Part shown: one piece after another, positions 33,284 to 46,385 of the stretch
How the letters are laid out: every line of letters begins with the position of its first letter
Position numbering within the stretch: position 1 is the stretch's first letter
Assembly: GCF_031755915.1 (NCBI RefSeq)
Contig: NC_083390.1
Location: 13,423,001 to 13,487,000, forward strand
DNA from: Ziziphus jujuba
Taxonomy: Eukaryota; Streptophyta; Magnoliopsida; Rosales; Rhamnaceae
DNA length: 64,000 nucleotides
Direction: 5' to 3'
Position numbers and translations under genes: made by a program
The notes under the pieces: generated by a model
What the model was told of the DNA's origin: nothing
Databases searched by the model: none
Seen by the model: only the letters and a program-made list of their open reading frames with translations

Positions 33284-35156
33284 ATTGGTAAATACTATAA
33301 TCTCTTAATAAAATAAAACTTTGATTTTTATAAGTGACCATGATTATAAATAAACATTTTATCTATGATCTAAAATATCCTAAATGAACACTATAACTAA
33401 AATCCAAAATATCTTAAAAAAACATTATATCAGTAATCCAAAATATACAATCCCTTATGTACCATACCACATATCAAATCTATCATACGACTATATCTAG
33501 CATCCTAGTCACAAACTATTGAGGGAAGGGGGAACTACCATGCTACCCTTGGCGTACCAAAGATGTCATGGACTTAGATCTCATCATCCTACCTCATGAA
33601 ATATGTGATTGTAGTAAGGGATGAAAATATATATAAATGCACAATATCATAGCTGTTAAATTCAAATATATATAAAATCATTGAAAGGCGTATATTGGGA
33701 AAAAAGTATAGCATAAACATCTAATCCATGAATATATATCTCAAATTAGTTGAAAAATGATTTTTCAATTACATATTTTAGCTCAAATCTGATTCATTAT
33801 AGGATTACTTTCAATATTGCTGTAAATTCTTAAAATAGTACCAAGCTAATAAATTGGTCTGTAAAAAAGATATACAACTCCACAACTACATTCTAAACTT
33901 CTTAATTCACTCTCATAAGCTCAAAAATCCTAATGTCAAGTATTTAACAATGTAATTTCATCAAATTATCCAAAACCCATAAATCTCAAAATTGAAGTTA
34001 TCCATCATTTTCATAATTCCAATCAATTAAATCTTTCAAAGTATCTAGGAAATACTTCAAATCTAAAATGGCCAAGTTAAGTCATTAAAAACCACCGTAG
34101 TGACCAAAATCAGTCAACCTTGTTTGACCCAAAATCCTCATAATTCAATTTTGTCAAAACTTAGCAAAAATTTGCTCTAAACATAGATTGAAAGATGTAA
34201 TGTAAGAAACTACCTTCAAATGGAACTAACAGTGGTCGTAGGTTGCTGAAAAATCAATGATAAAGTGTTGTTGAAATTTTATTTTGTTGTTGGAAAAAAT
34301 GGAGATACTTTTATGCTTGGAGAATGCCAAACTCATGAGGTCAAGAACATGTGGAAATGACCTTTTTCTATCACAAAAAGTGTCCAAATTGTGGAGATCA
34401 AAAAATAGAATCCATAAACTTTTCAGTGAGATTTTGGCAACTATCCAGTTATATTTTAGTTGGAAAATGTTCCTTATTATGCAGGCTTTCCAATGCCATA
34501 AATGATAAAGCAAATAGAGGTCGATAAAATAAGTTATGAGATTTTGAAGTTCTATATTGAGAGATAGAAAATTTTAGATAGGGATAGCCGTGGTTGTTTA
34601 TATTCAAGGTATGGAGGGGAAAAAGATGACCCAATCTAACTTAATTTTTGCATCTAACAATTATGAAAGAGTCAATAACGTATTTTTTTTCGTAACTTTC
34701 AAATCGTAATTCTGATTTTTGTATTCTACATGTTCACAAACTCATATTGATGAGTTCTATGCTTAATATAAGAGTTAAATCAAATTTCATCTCTAAAAGA
34801 AAAAGAAAAAATCAAACGTAATCCCATTTAAAAGTCAAAACTTGGTTAAAACTTAAAAATAAAAAATTGCTCAAAAACTTCATATTTTAAGTGTTTTCTA
34901 GGGATAGGTTTTACACCAGGACCGATAAAGTAGATTTTAATAAAAAATTCATTAAGGTGTTTTGATAGGTGACCGATTATTTTTATATATGCATATGTTT
35001 ATATGTTGTCTTTAAATTCTTGTAGCGTAAACCATTATCATAGCAATAATAACATCATCTTATTTTAAACTTCGTCACATGTAATTTATTGATTGAATTA
35101 CCAATATTATATGTATTATTGCATGTAAGATATCCTATCCACCATAAAACTAACAA

Positions 35157-35200
<44 letters not shown>

Positions 35201-35939
35201 TTTATAGAATAGAATGGGCAATGGAACATGGTAGCAAAATGTGATTTTTTTTTTCTTGCTTCTGGAAAATATTTTGAATTTAATTAACACTAATTTATGT
35301 TACTTCATCGAGGCATAGAGAGTTTTTCTTTTTGGTTACAACCTTAGAGAACTTGTAAATGCATTTTCAATAAGAATATAAACTGTGAAAATAAATATAT
35401 AATATAAACAATATGAACATATAAATAGTATTTTTAAAAAAACTATTTTTAAATAGTATGTATATAATGAATATGAAGTTGATAAAATAAAATGAATTTA
35501 TTTTTAAAAGCTTTCTAAAAATAAAACATTATATATTTTTTTTCTTAAAAATCAAAATTAAAAATAATATATATAGATAATTAATTAATAGCTCGAACTA
35601 ATTTTCTCATATCAAATCGTTCAAAAACAATTTTTAATTTAGTTGTGCATGTACCTTAATACATGTTAACATTTGAAATGTTTAGATGTAACAAGACTTC
35701 TCGAGTTGATATGGAAATGACGTGTACACAATGGACAAAAAAGAACTTCCAGAAAATCTTTCGTACCAAAAACAAAACCCGCCGATATTGCAGCGATATT
35801 AAGAAACCAAAACCTTCTCTCTCCATGCTTTGTATTGAAATTTCAAATTTTTATTTTTATTTTTCATTTAGTTTCTTATTTTCATTTTTTATTTTGGTTT
35901 TTTAAATAATCATCAAGAATGTAATTGGAGGTAGGGGCG
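33284..35939. other. AT-rich intergenic sequence upstream of the MADS gene
   Basis: No gene recognised. It contains a CT then TA microsatellite at about 35156-35200. The open frames at 34226-34513 and 35663-35905 look accidental: low complexity, no motif. Confidence 0.45.
35156..35200. repeat. (CT)n(TA)n microsatellite
   Basis: About seven CT units followed by about twelve TA units, roughly 1.4 kb upstream of the MADS start codon. Confidence 0.9.
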
Positions 35940-36640
35940 AAAGGCACAAATTGAAAGAGTTGGTTTGGTTGGTTTTGGGGATTTCTGACGCTCCCGATTC
36001 TCTCGCTTGCTTCTATGACCGATTTTGGTGCTCACCCGGTCGTGTAATGTAAAGCTATATGTAAGCTCACACACACCCTACACCTTCTCTCTATGTCTTT
36101 GTGCCTCTTGAATCACAAAAGCTGTGTCGTCCCAAAATTTCAGAACGTTTGGATTATGCTGTTTCAATTCTTTTCTTGATTTCTCCATCTGGGTACGTTC
36201 TTTTTTTTTTTATTTTTTTTATTTTTTATTTTTTTTACCTTCATTCAAATTTTTGTACTTTTGTTTTCGGTTTTTTTAAAAGCTCTTTGATTCTCGAACT
36301 GGGTATTTGTTTGATTCGATTAGCGATTCATATAGCTGTTTTTTATTTTATTTATTTTTATTTTTATCTAATTGTTATCATTTTTTTTTAATTTTTTTTT
36401 ATATGGGTTTTTATCAATTTTGATTGTTTACATCGTGGGTTATACGATTTACAAGAGTCCCAAGTTCTCATAGCCAAAGAAGAGTGAATTTTTGGTTCAC
36501 TCTTTATTTTAAACGCTTTGCTGAATTGTTTATTTTTAATTATATCTGGTTTTCTTCTTTCTTTTCTAGGCCTTCGCATAGTTGGCACCTTCAAAGAAAG
36601 GAAGTTTTCAAGATTAAAGTTTGTGGTATAAGGAGGCAGG
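35940..36640 (+). promoter_or_regulatory. Probable 5' UTR of the MADS gene with an intron
   Basis: A less AT-rich, CT-containing stretch (35940-36190) is followed by a donor-like GGTACGT at about 36193 and a T-rich tract ending TTTTCTAG at 36569, immediately before GCCTTCGCATAG. This fits an untranslated first exon and a 377-bp intron in front of the ATG at 36641. The transcription start cannot be placed. Confidence 0.5.
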
Positions 36641-37468
36641 ATGGGAAGGGTAAAGCTAAAGATAAAGAGGTTGGAAAATACAAATGGGCGTCAAGCTACC
36701 TATGCCAAAAGGAAGCATGGCATCATGAAAAAGGCTAACGAGTTATCTATTCTGTGTGATATTGATATTATCCTTCTCATGTTTTCACCCACTGGCAAGC
36801 CTTCTTTATGCAGCGGAAAACGCAGGTGTGCTCCATATTTATTTATTTATTTATATTTTCATTTTCTAAATATCTTCATCGACAAATTGTTGATATTGTT
36901 TGTTGATTTAAAGCAGTTGATTAGCTTTCCCAATTGACACGATGCATCAAATTTAAGTTTTTCTTATAGAATAGATGAAGGATAACATCTATCAAATTGG
37001 TCATTGGAATTCCGTTACAAATTTGCAGATTTTTTTTTTAATTTTTTAATATGGGTGGGTAATTTGAATTAATTGTCGGAGTAAATAGTGGCAAAAACCG
37101 TGTCAGTAATATGTTCGCAGATCTGTGTAATACTTTTTGTTCATTCAGCTACAGCAGGTTAATTATCTATTCTCTTCCTTTAACAAGTAAAAGTAAAAGT
37201 TAAGACTGAACAAATTGATACGAAGGATGCAGTGAATAGTATATTAATAACTAGTAAAATTTTTAAAATTTATGGGACAGAACAAAACTTGTAATTTAAA
37301 GTGATGATGGAGTTGCATGATCACATGATACAAATAAATAAATGGAATAATTGAAGGTTTGAACATTTGAGAATATGAGGTTTGGAAGTTCTATAGGTGC
37401 TTCTCCATCTAACGAAAGAAATGCATAAAACAAGAACACATTAAAAGGAGTCCAGATCTTTTCCCCCC

Positions 37469-37500
<32 letters not shown>

Positions 37501-40500
37501 GGATTTTTCTATTGGAAAAGATCTACATGGGAAATTATGTGGGATTTGGTACCATTTTCTATTGCTGTTGACAATACTTTTAAAAGATTAAGGCCTACTT
37601 ATTTTTGCCTAATTGAGGCAAGGTAGTACCATTGGTGTACACTGTGAATTAGCTTTCACTAAAGGACCAAGATTGACAATTCCCAGTCCTGATTTGCCGA
37701 CATTAACCTCCGAACAAGCTCATGCCATCTCGTGAGTAATAGGAATCTTCCTCCATCAGAGGATAAAGTGAAACAGGACTGAAGCATCCGGCCAACGAAC
37801 GAAAGATAGCGACTCACCAGGCCTTTATTAGTGTTTACAAGTGAAAATGGAAACGCTGAAGGATTTTGCATTTACTCATAATAAATGTAAATTATTCTTA
37901 TTTGATTTTGTTGTTGTTGATGGTGCACTGATTTCCTTTCATTTTCCTCCACTTTTTGGCTGAGTTTAGTAGCATTGAAGAGGTTATTGCAAAGTTTGCT
38001 CAGCTCACTCCACAAGAAAGGGCAAAAAGGTAGAAGCTTACTTATCAATTCAAAAATCATGTTATTTTCCTTCATGTATTTAAGTTGAAAGTACACATGA
38101 CAGAATTGTTTTTATTGTATCGAAACAGGAAATTGGAAAGTCTCGAAGTAAGTCTGTCTTTTACAACCCATTCCATGCCTACCAGTGATATATATTTATT
38201 CGTTGCTTTTTATTGAGTTAGATATGTATTATAATAACTCTACATGTTCCATAATTCTTTTTCTTTCTGGTTTTCTCTTTGAGAGTTTAGGCACTGAAAA
38301 AAACCTTTAAGAAGTTGGATCATGATGTAAATATTGATGCATTTTTGGGTATCAGGTATGTGAGGCTTTGCCAGTTAATAATTTGAGCACAACTTATAGA
38401 TTGATTATATTTGTCAGAGTATGCAATTAATTAAATTTTTTATTTTTTTATTTTTTTTCTCTCAGTTCTCAATCAGAGGTATGCTTGAAAGCCTTTCTTC
38501 TAAATTTCCTAAGTTATCTATTATTTTGTAACTCTTGGTAATGAAACTTTGTTCTATGTTTTTGCCAGGACTTGTCTAATCAATCTGGTTTATTACGAGC
38601 TCAGCTTTCGAATATACATAAAAGACTCAGGTTAAATCCTTGGATCATTTATTTTTATTTTTATTTTTATGGTTTTATTTGCAATTGTGTACTGAATTTA
38701 TATATATTTTAATATATGCAGCTGTTGGACTAACCTTGATGAGATCAATAATGTAGAAGAGTTGGTGTTAATGGAAAATTCACTAAGGCAATCACTTGAC
38801 CAAATTCGAAGACACAAGGTGCATATCTTATAGCTAATTTTGGTCTGATTCGAAGAGCTTATGATGCACCCTGTTCAATCATAGGATCACACACATCAAA
38901 TGTTTTGGTCGGCTGTGTGTAGTTTTAGCATCCCATTTGGATATATGTTTTTGAGTTTGGGTATTGTAAAGTGTCATATATATTCTGAAACATGCTGATG
39001 GAGTTGCACAAATAATTTGGTATCTCAGTTAGATTATAAATGCTTTAAAAAGTTGAAGAAACAGAAAACTGGCCCTGGCGGCCTAGCAGAAATGCCCTCT
39101 GTGAATAAAGGGGGAGGTCTTGGGTTCAACCTTTGTTGCTTGGAGTCTCCAAAATGGAGGAAGTATCCATGTCGACATGATACAACACAGATGCTAGTAT
39201 GGGATCCATCTCAGATCCTTTATAAAACAGGATACAGCTTTTTCTCAAAGTTGAAGATAACATTATTAGTATATGAATTTCTAAAATATTTTATGTTTAA
39301 AAGACATATCGGTTTCAAAATTTCGGATCCTTTTAAGCTGTATCATATCCAAGATTTTAGAAAATAAGGTAATTGACTCCTAAATAAGTATCCATATCCG
39401 ACACCTGCACCAGAGTCCAAGCAACATAGGGTTCAGGCCAGCTGCAGAAGGAGAAAGGTTCCACATGGGAGCTTTTGCCTCCTGTTGGGTAAAAGAAGTT
39501 TAGGGATTATAGAAAGGTTTACTTGGTATAAACAGTATGCACAACTTAAGAATTTTTATGTGCATAAATACAGCCAGTGGCTGCAAAAATAAAGAATAAA
39601 TGTGTTTAACATACAGAAGTAGGAGAACACATTTAAGTTAATTCCCTTCTTGATGTGCCCATATAGTTTCTAGGAAGACTATTCTTGCATGAAACTTGCA
39701 ATTCCACTGCATCTTTCTTTTCTGTTTTCCTTTGCAGGAAAGTTTACAAAAGCAGCAACTTATGCCATTGGAATGCACTGGCCAGGTAAAAAATAGTGGT
39801 TTTAAGGACGGCATCTTTATGGTTCTTTGGCTTGTTAAGAGGTTGTAATCTATATTAGTCCAATCTTGCAGTTTCAAAATGGGTTGCATATACCTTTCAA
39901 AATGGGTGCTGAGCAGCAGCTCCAGCCTCTGTCATGGATACCTAATAGTGACAATCAACATATGGTTTTACCTGAGGAAGCAAGCTTGCTTCCCCCTAGG
40001 TTAGTATTTATTTTGAAGAGGAATGATGTTATTTTCTCATTTAAATTATATTTCAATTTATTCTCTCCAATTATTTGTATATAATGAAAAGATGACTAAA
40101 GAACTCTTATATTGTAATGTTCTCTTCTACTTGTTTCAGATTGATATGCATAATCGAATCCACTTCTTAACTGTTTGAGCATTTGAAATAGATAATAACT
40201 TAGCACTTCATCAAAGTCCAAGTTTTTTGTAATTTTACTCATGTAAAGGTTCATATTTGTTTCTAGTTATTGCATGTATCTACACTAGGTGGAGTTTTAA
40301 TCATGGTGGTAGCTTTGATATACACAGATGGGTGAAATCCTAATAACTCAAGTTTGTTAAAATTGTTGAGAACTTAACAAAAAATTATCGTAGACAAGTG
40401 TTTTAGATGTTTTAATGACTCAATTCATTAAAGTTTTAAGCTTGGTGGACTGATGATGTTTTTTTCTTTAGGGATGTGGAGTGCTCTGCAAGTTCCTCAT

Positions 40501-41596
40501 TTGGGAGTTATTCTGGCTACTTTGGCACCAGTAAAAATTCTGAGATTTCTAATTCTGGACAAGAAAATGGAATACCTGCACCAATGAGGCTACAACTTGG
40601 TGGTCAATTTTCTTATCTGCCATACAATCTTAATGTGCTCAGTGATGCGAGATTTCAACCTTCAGCAGAGATGAATCAACAAGAAAATACTGTCGATTAT
40701 CATGTCAATGGAAACTATGAAGTTCCTAGACATGGATACGAGACTGCCCAGCATAGTTGGGCTTCTACATCTGGGCCTTGTGCTGTTTCTATGTTTGACG
40801 ACCATTTATATCCCCAGGTCAGTTTGTCCCTTTTATATTTTTAAGGCGCTTATGGTTTCTTTTTTCTTAATAAAAGGTTTTCACGGTTTCACATATGAAT
40901 TATCTGTGCCCTCTTGTTGAATTATTGCTGTCGTATATGTGAGTATATTAAGATCTAAATCTGTGTATATTTGTATGTTTGCATGAGAGAGAAAGAGAGA
41001 AACAGAGAAGATTTTATGGCAGGTTTTGCTTGGTTGGTTCTGCAGATTGCTAGCCTATGTTAAGGAAAACTTATTTATGGGTTAAATATGCAATTTTGAC
41101 ATGATTGTTAACGATTGGGTCAAAGGTTTTCAGTCATTTTGTCTAGGTAATTTTTAGAAACATAATTCTTCTAATTAAGTGCTTACTACAGTGTGCTTTA
41201 AATTCTTCTTTGATTGCATAATTGTGGTTGTTGAGAACCACATAAAGGTTTCCTTGAAACCAAGAATGATATCCAAAAGTCAACTTGACTTCTGGCGTTT
41301 CCTTTTACATCGACTGTATAGCGTCATTCAGTATGAATAGCATCATTCAGTATGAATTATAGTCACGAGTGCAGATGAACTCAAGTGAGTTTTTATATGG
41401 CTACTTTTTCTTATTCTAAAAAATTCTTTGTGAATGAAATGAGAAATTCAATTGATTTTTCTATTCTGTTTAGCTGTTCTTTTAATAGTGTCCGTAAGCA
41501 TGACTGTTACCTTAGGGGACTGCTGTCATTTCTTATAGAATTGCCTTCCTATTTTTTATAAGAAATCCTTTTTGCATTTTGCAGCAACCAAACTGA
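36641..41596 (+). CDS. AGL30: MIKC*-type (P-clade) MADS-box transcription factor, AGL30-like
   Basis: The coding exons are 36641-36825, 37970-38029, 38129-38147, 38291-38355, 38466-38478, 38569-38630, 38722-38818, 39738-39785, 39872-39999, 40472-40817 and 41585-41596. They total 1035 nt, 344 residues plus TGA. All introns are GT-AG and the phases fit throughout. Residues 1-60 are a MADS domain (MGRVKLKIKRLENTNGRQ, KKANELSILCDIDIILLMFS) that binds CArG-type DNA and dimerises. An I region (SSIEEVIAKFAQLTPQERAK) follows. Residues about 85-170 form a K-like coiled coil spread over many small exons, as in MIKC* genes. The C-terminus has LSWIPNSD and VDYHVNGNYEVP motifs. In Arabidopsis, P-clade proteins pair with S-clade AGL66/AGL104 and act in pollen maturation in the nucleus. 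AGL65 or AGL94 orthology is possible. No break was seen. Confidence 0.92.
36826..37969 (+). other. Intron 1 of the MADS gene
   Basis: 1144 bp between the MADS exon and the I-region exon. It has a C run followed by a long A run at about 37464-37499 and a GC-richer insertion-like block at about 37640-37840 of unknown origin. Confidence 0.8.
39066..39430 (+). mobile_element. SINE-like insertion in intron 7 of the MADS gene
   Basis: GGCCTAGCAG (about 39079-39088) resembles a pol III box A, and GGTTCAACC (about 39123-39131), preceded by GGAGGTCTTG, resembles box B of a tRNA-derived SINE. The downstream block with TATCCATGTCGACATGATAC and later GAGTCCAAGCAACATAG is of a type common in plant introns. 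The ends and target duplication are not resolved. The open frame at 39017-39367 is not a gene. Confidence 0.45.
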
Positions 41597-41960
41597 GCCA
41601 CAGGCCTTCTTCTAAATCATCCATTGGAGTTGCTGGAGAAATTTGATTATTTGTTTGGCTGGCCCTTTATTTCTTTGGAGTGGTCATATTTGTCGTGTCA
41701 ATATAAAATTCATTAATGAGTGGTGTATAGTACAACATAACTGCCCTGATACAATCCCGACCAGAGTGGTGCTGACTCCGTTGAATGAGGCACCAGTCTT
41801 GGATGTTAAATTTAGTGTCAATTACATATAAAATATAGGTTCTGCTGAGACTTTTTGCTCCTTTACTCAAATTCTGGGTGTCCAGGTTGGTTGTGGCAAT
41901 CTATCAAAGCTGCCTGCCCTTGCCCCTTCACAGTGACCTGAGCTGTAAATAATAAAAGTA
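41597..41960 (+). other. Probable 3' UTR of the MADS gene
   Basis: Sequence after the TGA at 41594-41596. An AATAAA at 41951-41956 is a possible poly(A) signal. The transcript end is not determined. Confidence 0.45.
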
Positions 41961-42655
41961 CATATAAAAATATAGTAATACAAGATTCCTTATATGTATG
42001 AAAATTGTGTATATTTTTATGCATCTGTCGTCCGTATAAACCGTGGATGATAAATTCTTTGCCGGCCAGAAAGTTGAATCGTTCCTATTATTTTGTCTAC
42101 TAAAGGAGAAATCATTCGGGGACATTTCAGAAAAGCATGTAGTTGGAAGGTGGAACCTCAGAGGATAGTCCCTTGCCACTGTCAAATTTGCCATCACTAA
42201 CTGAAAAATCAAGGGTAAATATGTTTGTTCCTTTTTTTGGAATTTAAAATTCGCCGTTCTTAAGCATTAAGTTCTTACCTTTGGCATCATATTTTTCCCT
42301 GGTGGAAGAATCAAAATTGGATTTCATTTGTGTATATATAATAAGCATAACAATGACATCATGGAAACATAGTTATCAGACTAAAATATGGAGTTTGCTC
42401 AACGAGAACCTTCGCTAATTCATAATCGGACAGATGGAGGTTATTCAACTTGAATTTGCAGGATTTGTCCATTTATATTCAGGTGAGTTGTGAGTTACAC
42501 GGCTGGATTCACTAAATTGGTTCGCAGTTGGAGCAAGAAAAAAATAAAATAATTGATAGTTTGATAAAAGAAGAAAATGAGTTTGACAAATGCATAATTA
42601 AATGTAATAGTACAAAGTAAAATGAAAACGAGAAAACATATGTATATATATATAC

Positions 42656-42812
42656 AGTCCATCTATGGTGCGAACGGTCCTCATGCGGACCACAGTATTG
42701 GTGACGGTTTTTTATAGTATTGGTGACGATTTTCTAAAAAACCGTCGTTAATATTATCAAAAACCGTCACTAATACTGCGGTCTTCATGCGGACCGTCCT
42801 CACCATAGAATT
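42656..42812. mobile_element. Palindromic MITE
   Basis: About 155 bp. The left arm from CTATGGTGCGAACGGTCC (about 42663) and the right arm ending GGACCGTCCTCACCATAG (to about 42808) are inverted copies about 70 bp long that also share GTGACGG blocks. Both sides are TA-repeat DNA. No transposase. It would fold into a hairpin. The superfamily is unclear; the TA-rich flanks would suit a Tc1/mariner-type target. Confidence 0.75.
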
Positions 42813-43227
42813 TATATATATATATATATATTTATATTTTGATCGTACCAAATAGCATATTTAAGTCACCTAGTTAGCAAATAGAAACAAATACAACTTT
42901 GACAGAGAAGTAAAAGCATCATAAATAGACAGCGTTGACAACGTCGGCACAAATTTTATCCATGGAGTACAATCTACTGTTGTGAACAATGACAATATTA
43001 TTCTTAGCAGTAAAATTCACAAACGATAAGTTGATATTAAATTTCTTACCCAAAAAAAAGGAAGTTATGTTGAGTAGTAATTTGTGGAAATTTTTATAGG
43101 AGTTAAAACATAAATACCTGTATAGAACCGTTGATACAGAAATCTAGCTTGATCAAAATATCTATTTTTTGGATCTCCAGCATGTATAAAGATGTTAGAA
43201 AAACATTTTACGTACTACGGTAGAACT
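42813..43227. other. AT-rich intergenic sequence, nothing recognised
   Basis: No motif or repeat identified between the MITE and the next LTR. Confidence 0.4.
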
Positions 43228-44145
43228 TGATGAGGATCTGTCTAGAGCCAAGATCCTATACAATTGAAGATAGGACCAATAACACGAGCTCAAACTAAAA
43301 GATTCAAACAAGTACTAAATGGTTTAATTCAAAAGGTGCTTAGCTCTAAGGGAAAATTTATTACTGATATATAGGATTACATGGCCAAATTCATGAACAA
43401 AAAGCCTTTAATGACTTAGAACAATGATGTGGCATATTGCTGAAATGGCATATTGCTGAAATGGCATAGTAACATGGCAACCATAGGATGATGTGGTAGT
43501 GTCATATGAGGTCCTATGTGCCATTTGTACGGATTTGATAAGCTTCAAGGCTAAATTGACTTTTCTTTGTGTCCAAGTTATTAATTAGTTTCCAAATTAT
43601 AATTATGAATCTTAATTATTTTTGTGCTTATTTTATATTAGGGTAAGTGTCAAATTAGTTTCTTAATTTGCCTTAATCATATAATTGAATCATCTTTCCT
43701 AATTTCAATTAAAAGAAGGTTGATTAGTCAAATTAAGATCAGGAAATCAGGTTTAAATTAAATCATGTTTCCTAATTCCAATTAAAGGAATGTTGATTAG
43801 TCAAATTAAGATAGTATCAATTTTTGTTTTAGGAAACTAAAATTTGTACTGTCTATAAATTGGCATCCCTTGTAGTTGAATAAAATAGTTTAAGAATTTT
43901 TAGTATAATTATGAGAGTTATTCTCTTGGTTCTCTAAGATTTATTAAACTTATCAAGCTTTGCTTGTGGCATCAAACCCTAGACTTATCAATAGGTTTTC
44001 CATTCCTTATTGTGGCATCATCACTATACCAAAGTTCTTAGTCATAGGTTAATTAAAGATTGAGATTTCCATTAAAATTTTTCTTAGAATGATCCATACT
44101 TTTTTTCTTACGAGTTTAGAAGTGGATCAACCTAAGTTCGTATCA
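43228..44145 (+). repeat. 5' LTR of G5
   Basis: It starts TGATGAGGATCTG and ends GTTCGTATCA. It encodes GPITRAQTKRFKQVLNGLIQ near its start (about 43275-43335), relating it to the other families. Confidence 0.8.
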
Positions 44146-44148
44146 GTT

Positions 44149-44160
44149 TGGTATTAGAGT
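44149..44160 (+). promoter_or_regulatory. Primer binding site of G5, degenerate
   Basis: TGGTATTAGAGT, two changes from TGGTATCAGAGC, three bases after the LTR. Confidence 0.7.
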
Positions 44161-45110
44161 CCGATTTTCTATGTACATGTTTAATCTATCTTACGTTTAA
44201 TATTTTCGTTTGTTTGATCTTTTAGTTTTGCAATTTTTGCATTAGGTATTTTTCTTTTTGTCATCCTTACCGTCCATAGTAAAAAGAAAGAAAAAATTTG
44301 TTTGTTTTCATCTTTGCCCGATCATCCTAGGCTAAAAATTTGTTTGTTTTCATCTTTGCCCGATCATCCTAGGTTTTTCATTGATCATTGATATTGCTAT
44401 TCTTGTATGCTTTGTTCTTGTTGTTATCCAAATTCATCCTTGCATAAAAAGAAAAAAAAAAAATTGCATCAAGCATCAAAGTTCCGAAATTGCACTAAAA
44501 CTCTAATGGTGTGATTTTTGAAAAAGTTGTTTAAATTTTGAGTGGAAGAATGAATTGATACCTATTAGCAGCATAAAAAATCTTACTTTATTGCTATTCT
44601 AAAAATAGATCCAAAAAATAATAAGAAATAAAAAATCATTGAAACTCTAGTTGTTTGATTTGCTTGATATTGTGATTGAGTTTGTTAATTTTAAAAGGTT
44701 AGAAGTTCAATTTTGAAAAGAAGCATTTAAAACTTAAGCAATTTTGAAAAGAAGCATTTAAAACTTAAGATTCAAGGAAACTATAAGGCCAATTCCTAAA
44801 AGATTATCATTCAAAAGTTGTGTTTGTTTTATTTCACTCTTACTTGGTCGAATTCTAGGTATTATGGTTTCCTTGTCTAACTATTACTTTCTTTGCTAGT
44901 GCTTAGACTTATTGTTAAGTTTAGTTTGGACCTATTTCCAGAACTTGAATTAGTTTAAGAAGTTTACAAAGAACTAAGTCGATTTAACTTGTAAAAGGCT
45001 AGGGTGTTAATTCATTAAGGTTAAAAGTTAATTAATTGTGTGAAACATGAGAAATTGACATTTTGATTGAGTGATACAGGTGAGGGGGTGAATTTATTTT
45101 TGTTACTAAC
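44161..45110 (+). other. G5 untranslated leader
   Basis: Non-coding leader with two tandem duplications: about 44 bp at 44296-44374 and about 31 bp at 44706-44770. Confidence 0.65.
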
Positions 45111-45594
45111 AATTAGCAGATAAACATTCCAAAGACAAAGGAGAGTCATCAAGCTTTAAACTAGATATTGATACCAACGTGTTCACCACCTTGATGGGAG
45201 ATATGCAGTGAATGGTTAAGGGATGAAGCCACTCAAATTGCAAGTAGCAGTGAATTCTAGAGCATCCATATTTTGATAACCTATTCGGATTGTACCACAA
45301 GAAGAACTTGGTAGCAGGAGACATAGACAAATCAGAGAGGAGCTTAAAGGTGGTATCTATGGAAACGAATTAGAGAAAGAATTGGAGGAGGAATTCAAGT
45401 CCTACATAAGACAACCACGTTGGAGGACAAGAAAAGACTAGGAGGATGATTTAGGTGGTACTAAGCTCAAGATTCAACCTTTTCAAGGAAAGAATGAGCT
45501 AGAAGCATTCTTAGAATGGGAGCGATGTTTGGAGATGGTATTTTAATGTCAACACTTTTTAGAAGCCAAGAAGGTTAAGCTTGCTACCCTATAA
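45111..45594 (+). pseudogene. gag fragment of G5
   Basis: The readable end of the fragment is GGTKLKIQPFQGKNELEAFLEWERCLEMVF followed, after a stop, by CQHFLEAKKVKLATL. It matches the start of the gag capsid domain in the other elements. It is cut at 45595 by an LTR. Confidence 0.7.
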
Positions 45595-46385
45595 TGATAC
45601 GAACCTAGAGCGACTTAACTCATAACAAAGATTGATTTAGACCATCTAATTATAAATTACCAATGGAAGAATATGGTGCGGAATAATCTATTGATAAGTC
45701 ATATTTGAACTCCATAAGCAAAACTTGAAAAGTTCGATATAGTTCTTAGAGAACCAAGAGAATCACTCTCGCCTTTAATCAAATTGTAATTTGCCTTTAT
45801 TCATGACTTATAAGCCTTTAAATATGAAAAATAAATTACAAAACTTTTCTAAATTTTCCAAAAACAATTATGGCCAAAATTTAGGTTTAGAAAACCTAAT
45901 TTGGCCCCTAGTTTCCTAATCTGAATGGCCTTTAATTCCTTGACCAGTCAACTCTTACAAAAGTAGGAAAGTAATTTAAAAACCTAATAAAATTAAATTG
46001 GAAAAGTAAACTAGGCAATATGCCAAAATCCAATCAAGACATAAATAAAAATTAATGTTTCCTAGTTATAAAATTCGGCCAAGCTTAGTTGGATGCCATT
46101 TAGGCACATATCACCCTCCACGTGGCAAAAATGTCATGTCACCATATGATACCATATCACCATCCATGTCATCAAAACTTGCCACATCATCATGTTGTAG
46201 AATTCCATGCATTAAGCTCTCTTTCATGTTGGTATCTACCATCCCAATCATATGGACCAATTTTGGTTCATCTTTAGTAATGAACTTGCTTCCTTGAGAT
46301 GTGAGCATCTCCTGAATTAAATCATTTAGTGCTTTTTTAAACCTCTTTGTTCTAGCCCTGGTTATTGGTCCTATAGAGATTTGAC
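45595..46385 (-). mobile_element. Truncated F2 LTR inside G5
   Basis: It runs on the minus strand to the terminus GTTCGTATCA (45595) but lacks the first bases of the LTR at the other end. Its ORF (46111-46416) reads SIGPITRARTKRFKKALNDL and continues EPKLVHMIGMVDTN, the F2 LTR-encoded peptide. No target duplication, so it is truncated or was part of a deletion. Confidence 0.8.

Noticed and set aside
34226..34513. Open frame of 95 codons upstream of the MADS gene
   Set aside because: AT-rich, overlapped by an open frame on the other strand, no motif, no splice context.
35663..35905. 80-codon open frame just upstream of the MADS 5' UTR
   Set aside because: Tail is low-complexity Phe/Ser/Leu from T-rich DNA; no family match.
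37464..37499. C run plus long A run as a retroposed poly(A) tail
   Set aside because: No identifiable retroposed body or target duplication next to it; a simple tract or assembly-sensitive run is as likely.
39017..39367. 116-codon open frame inside MADS intron 7
   Set aside because: It covers the SINE-like insertion; flanking splice sites join exons 7 and 8 cleanly without it.
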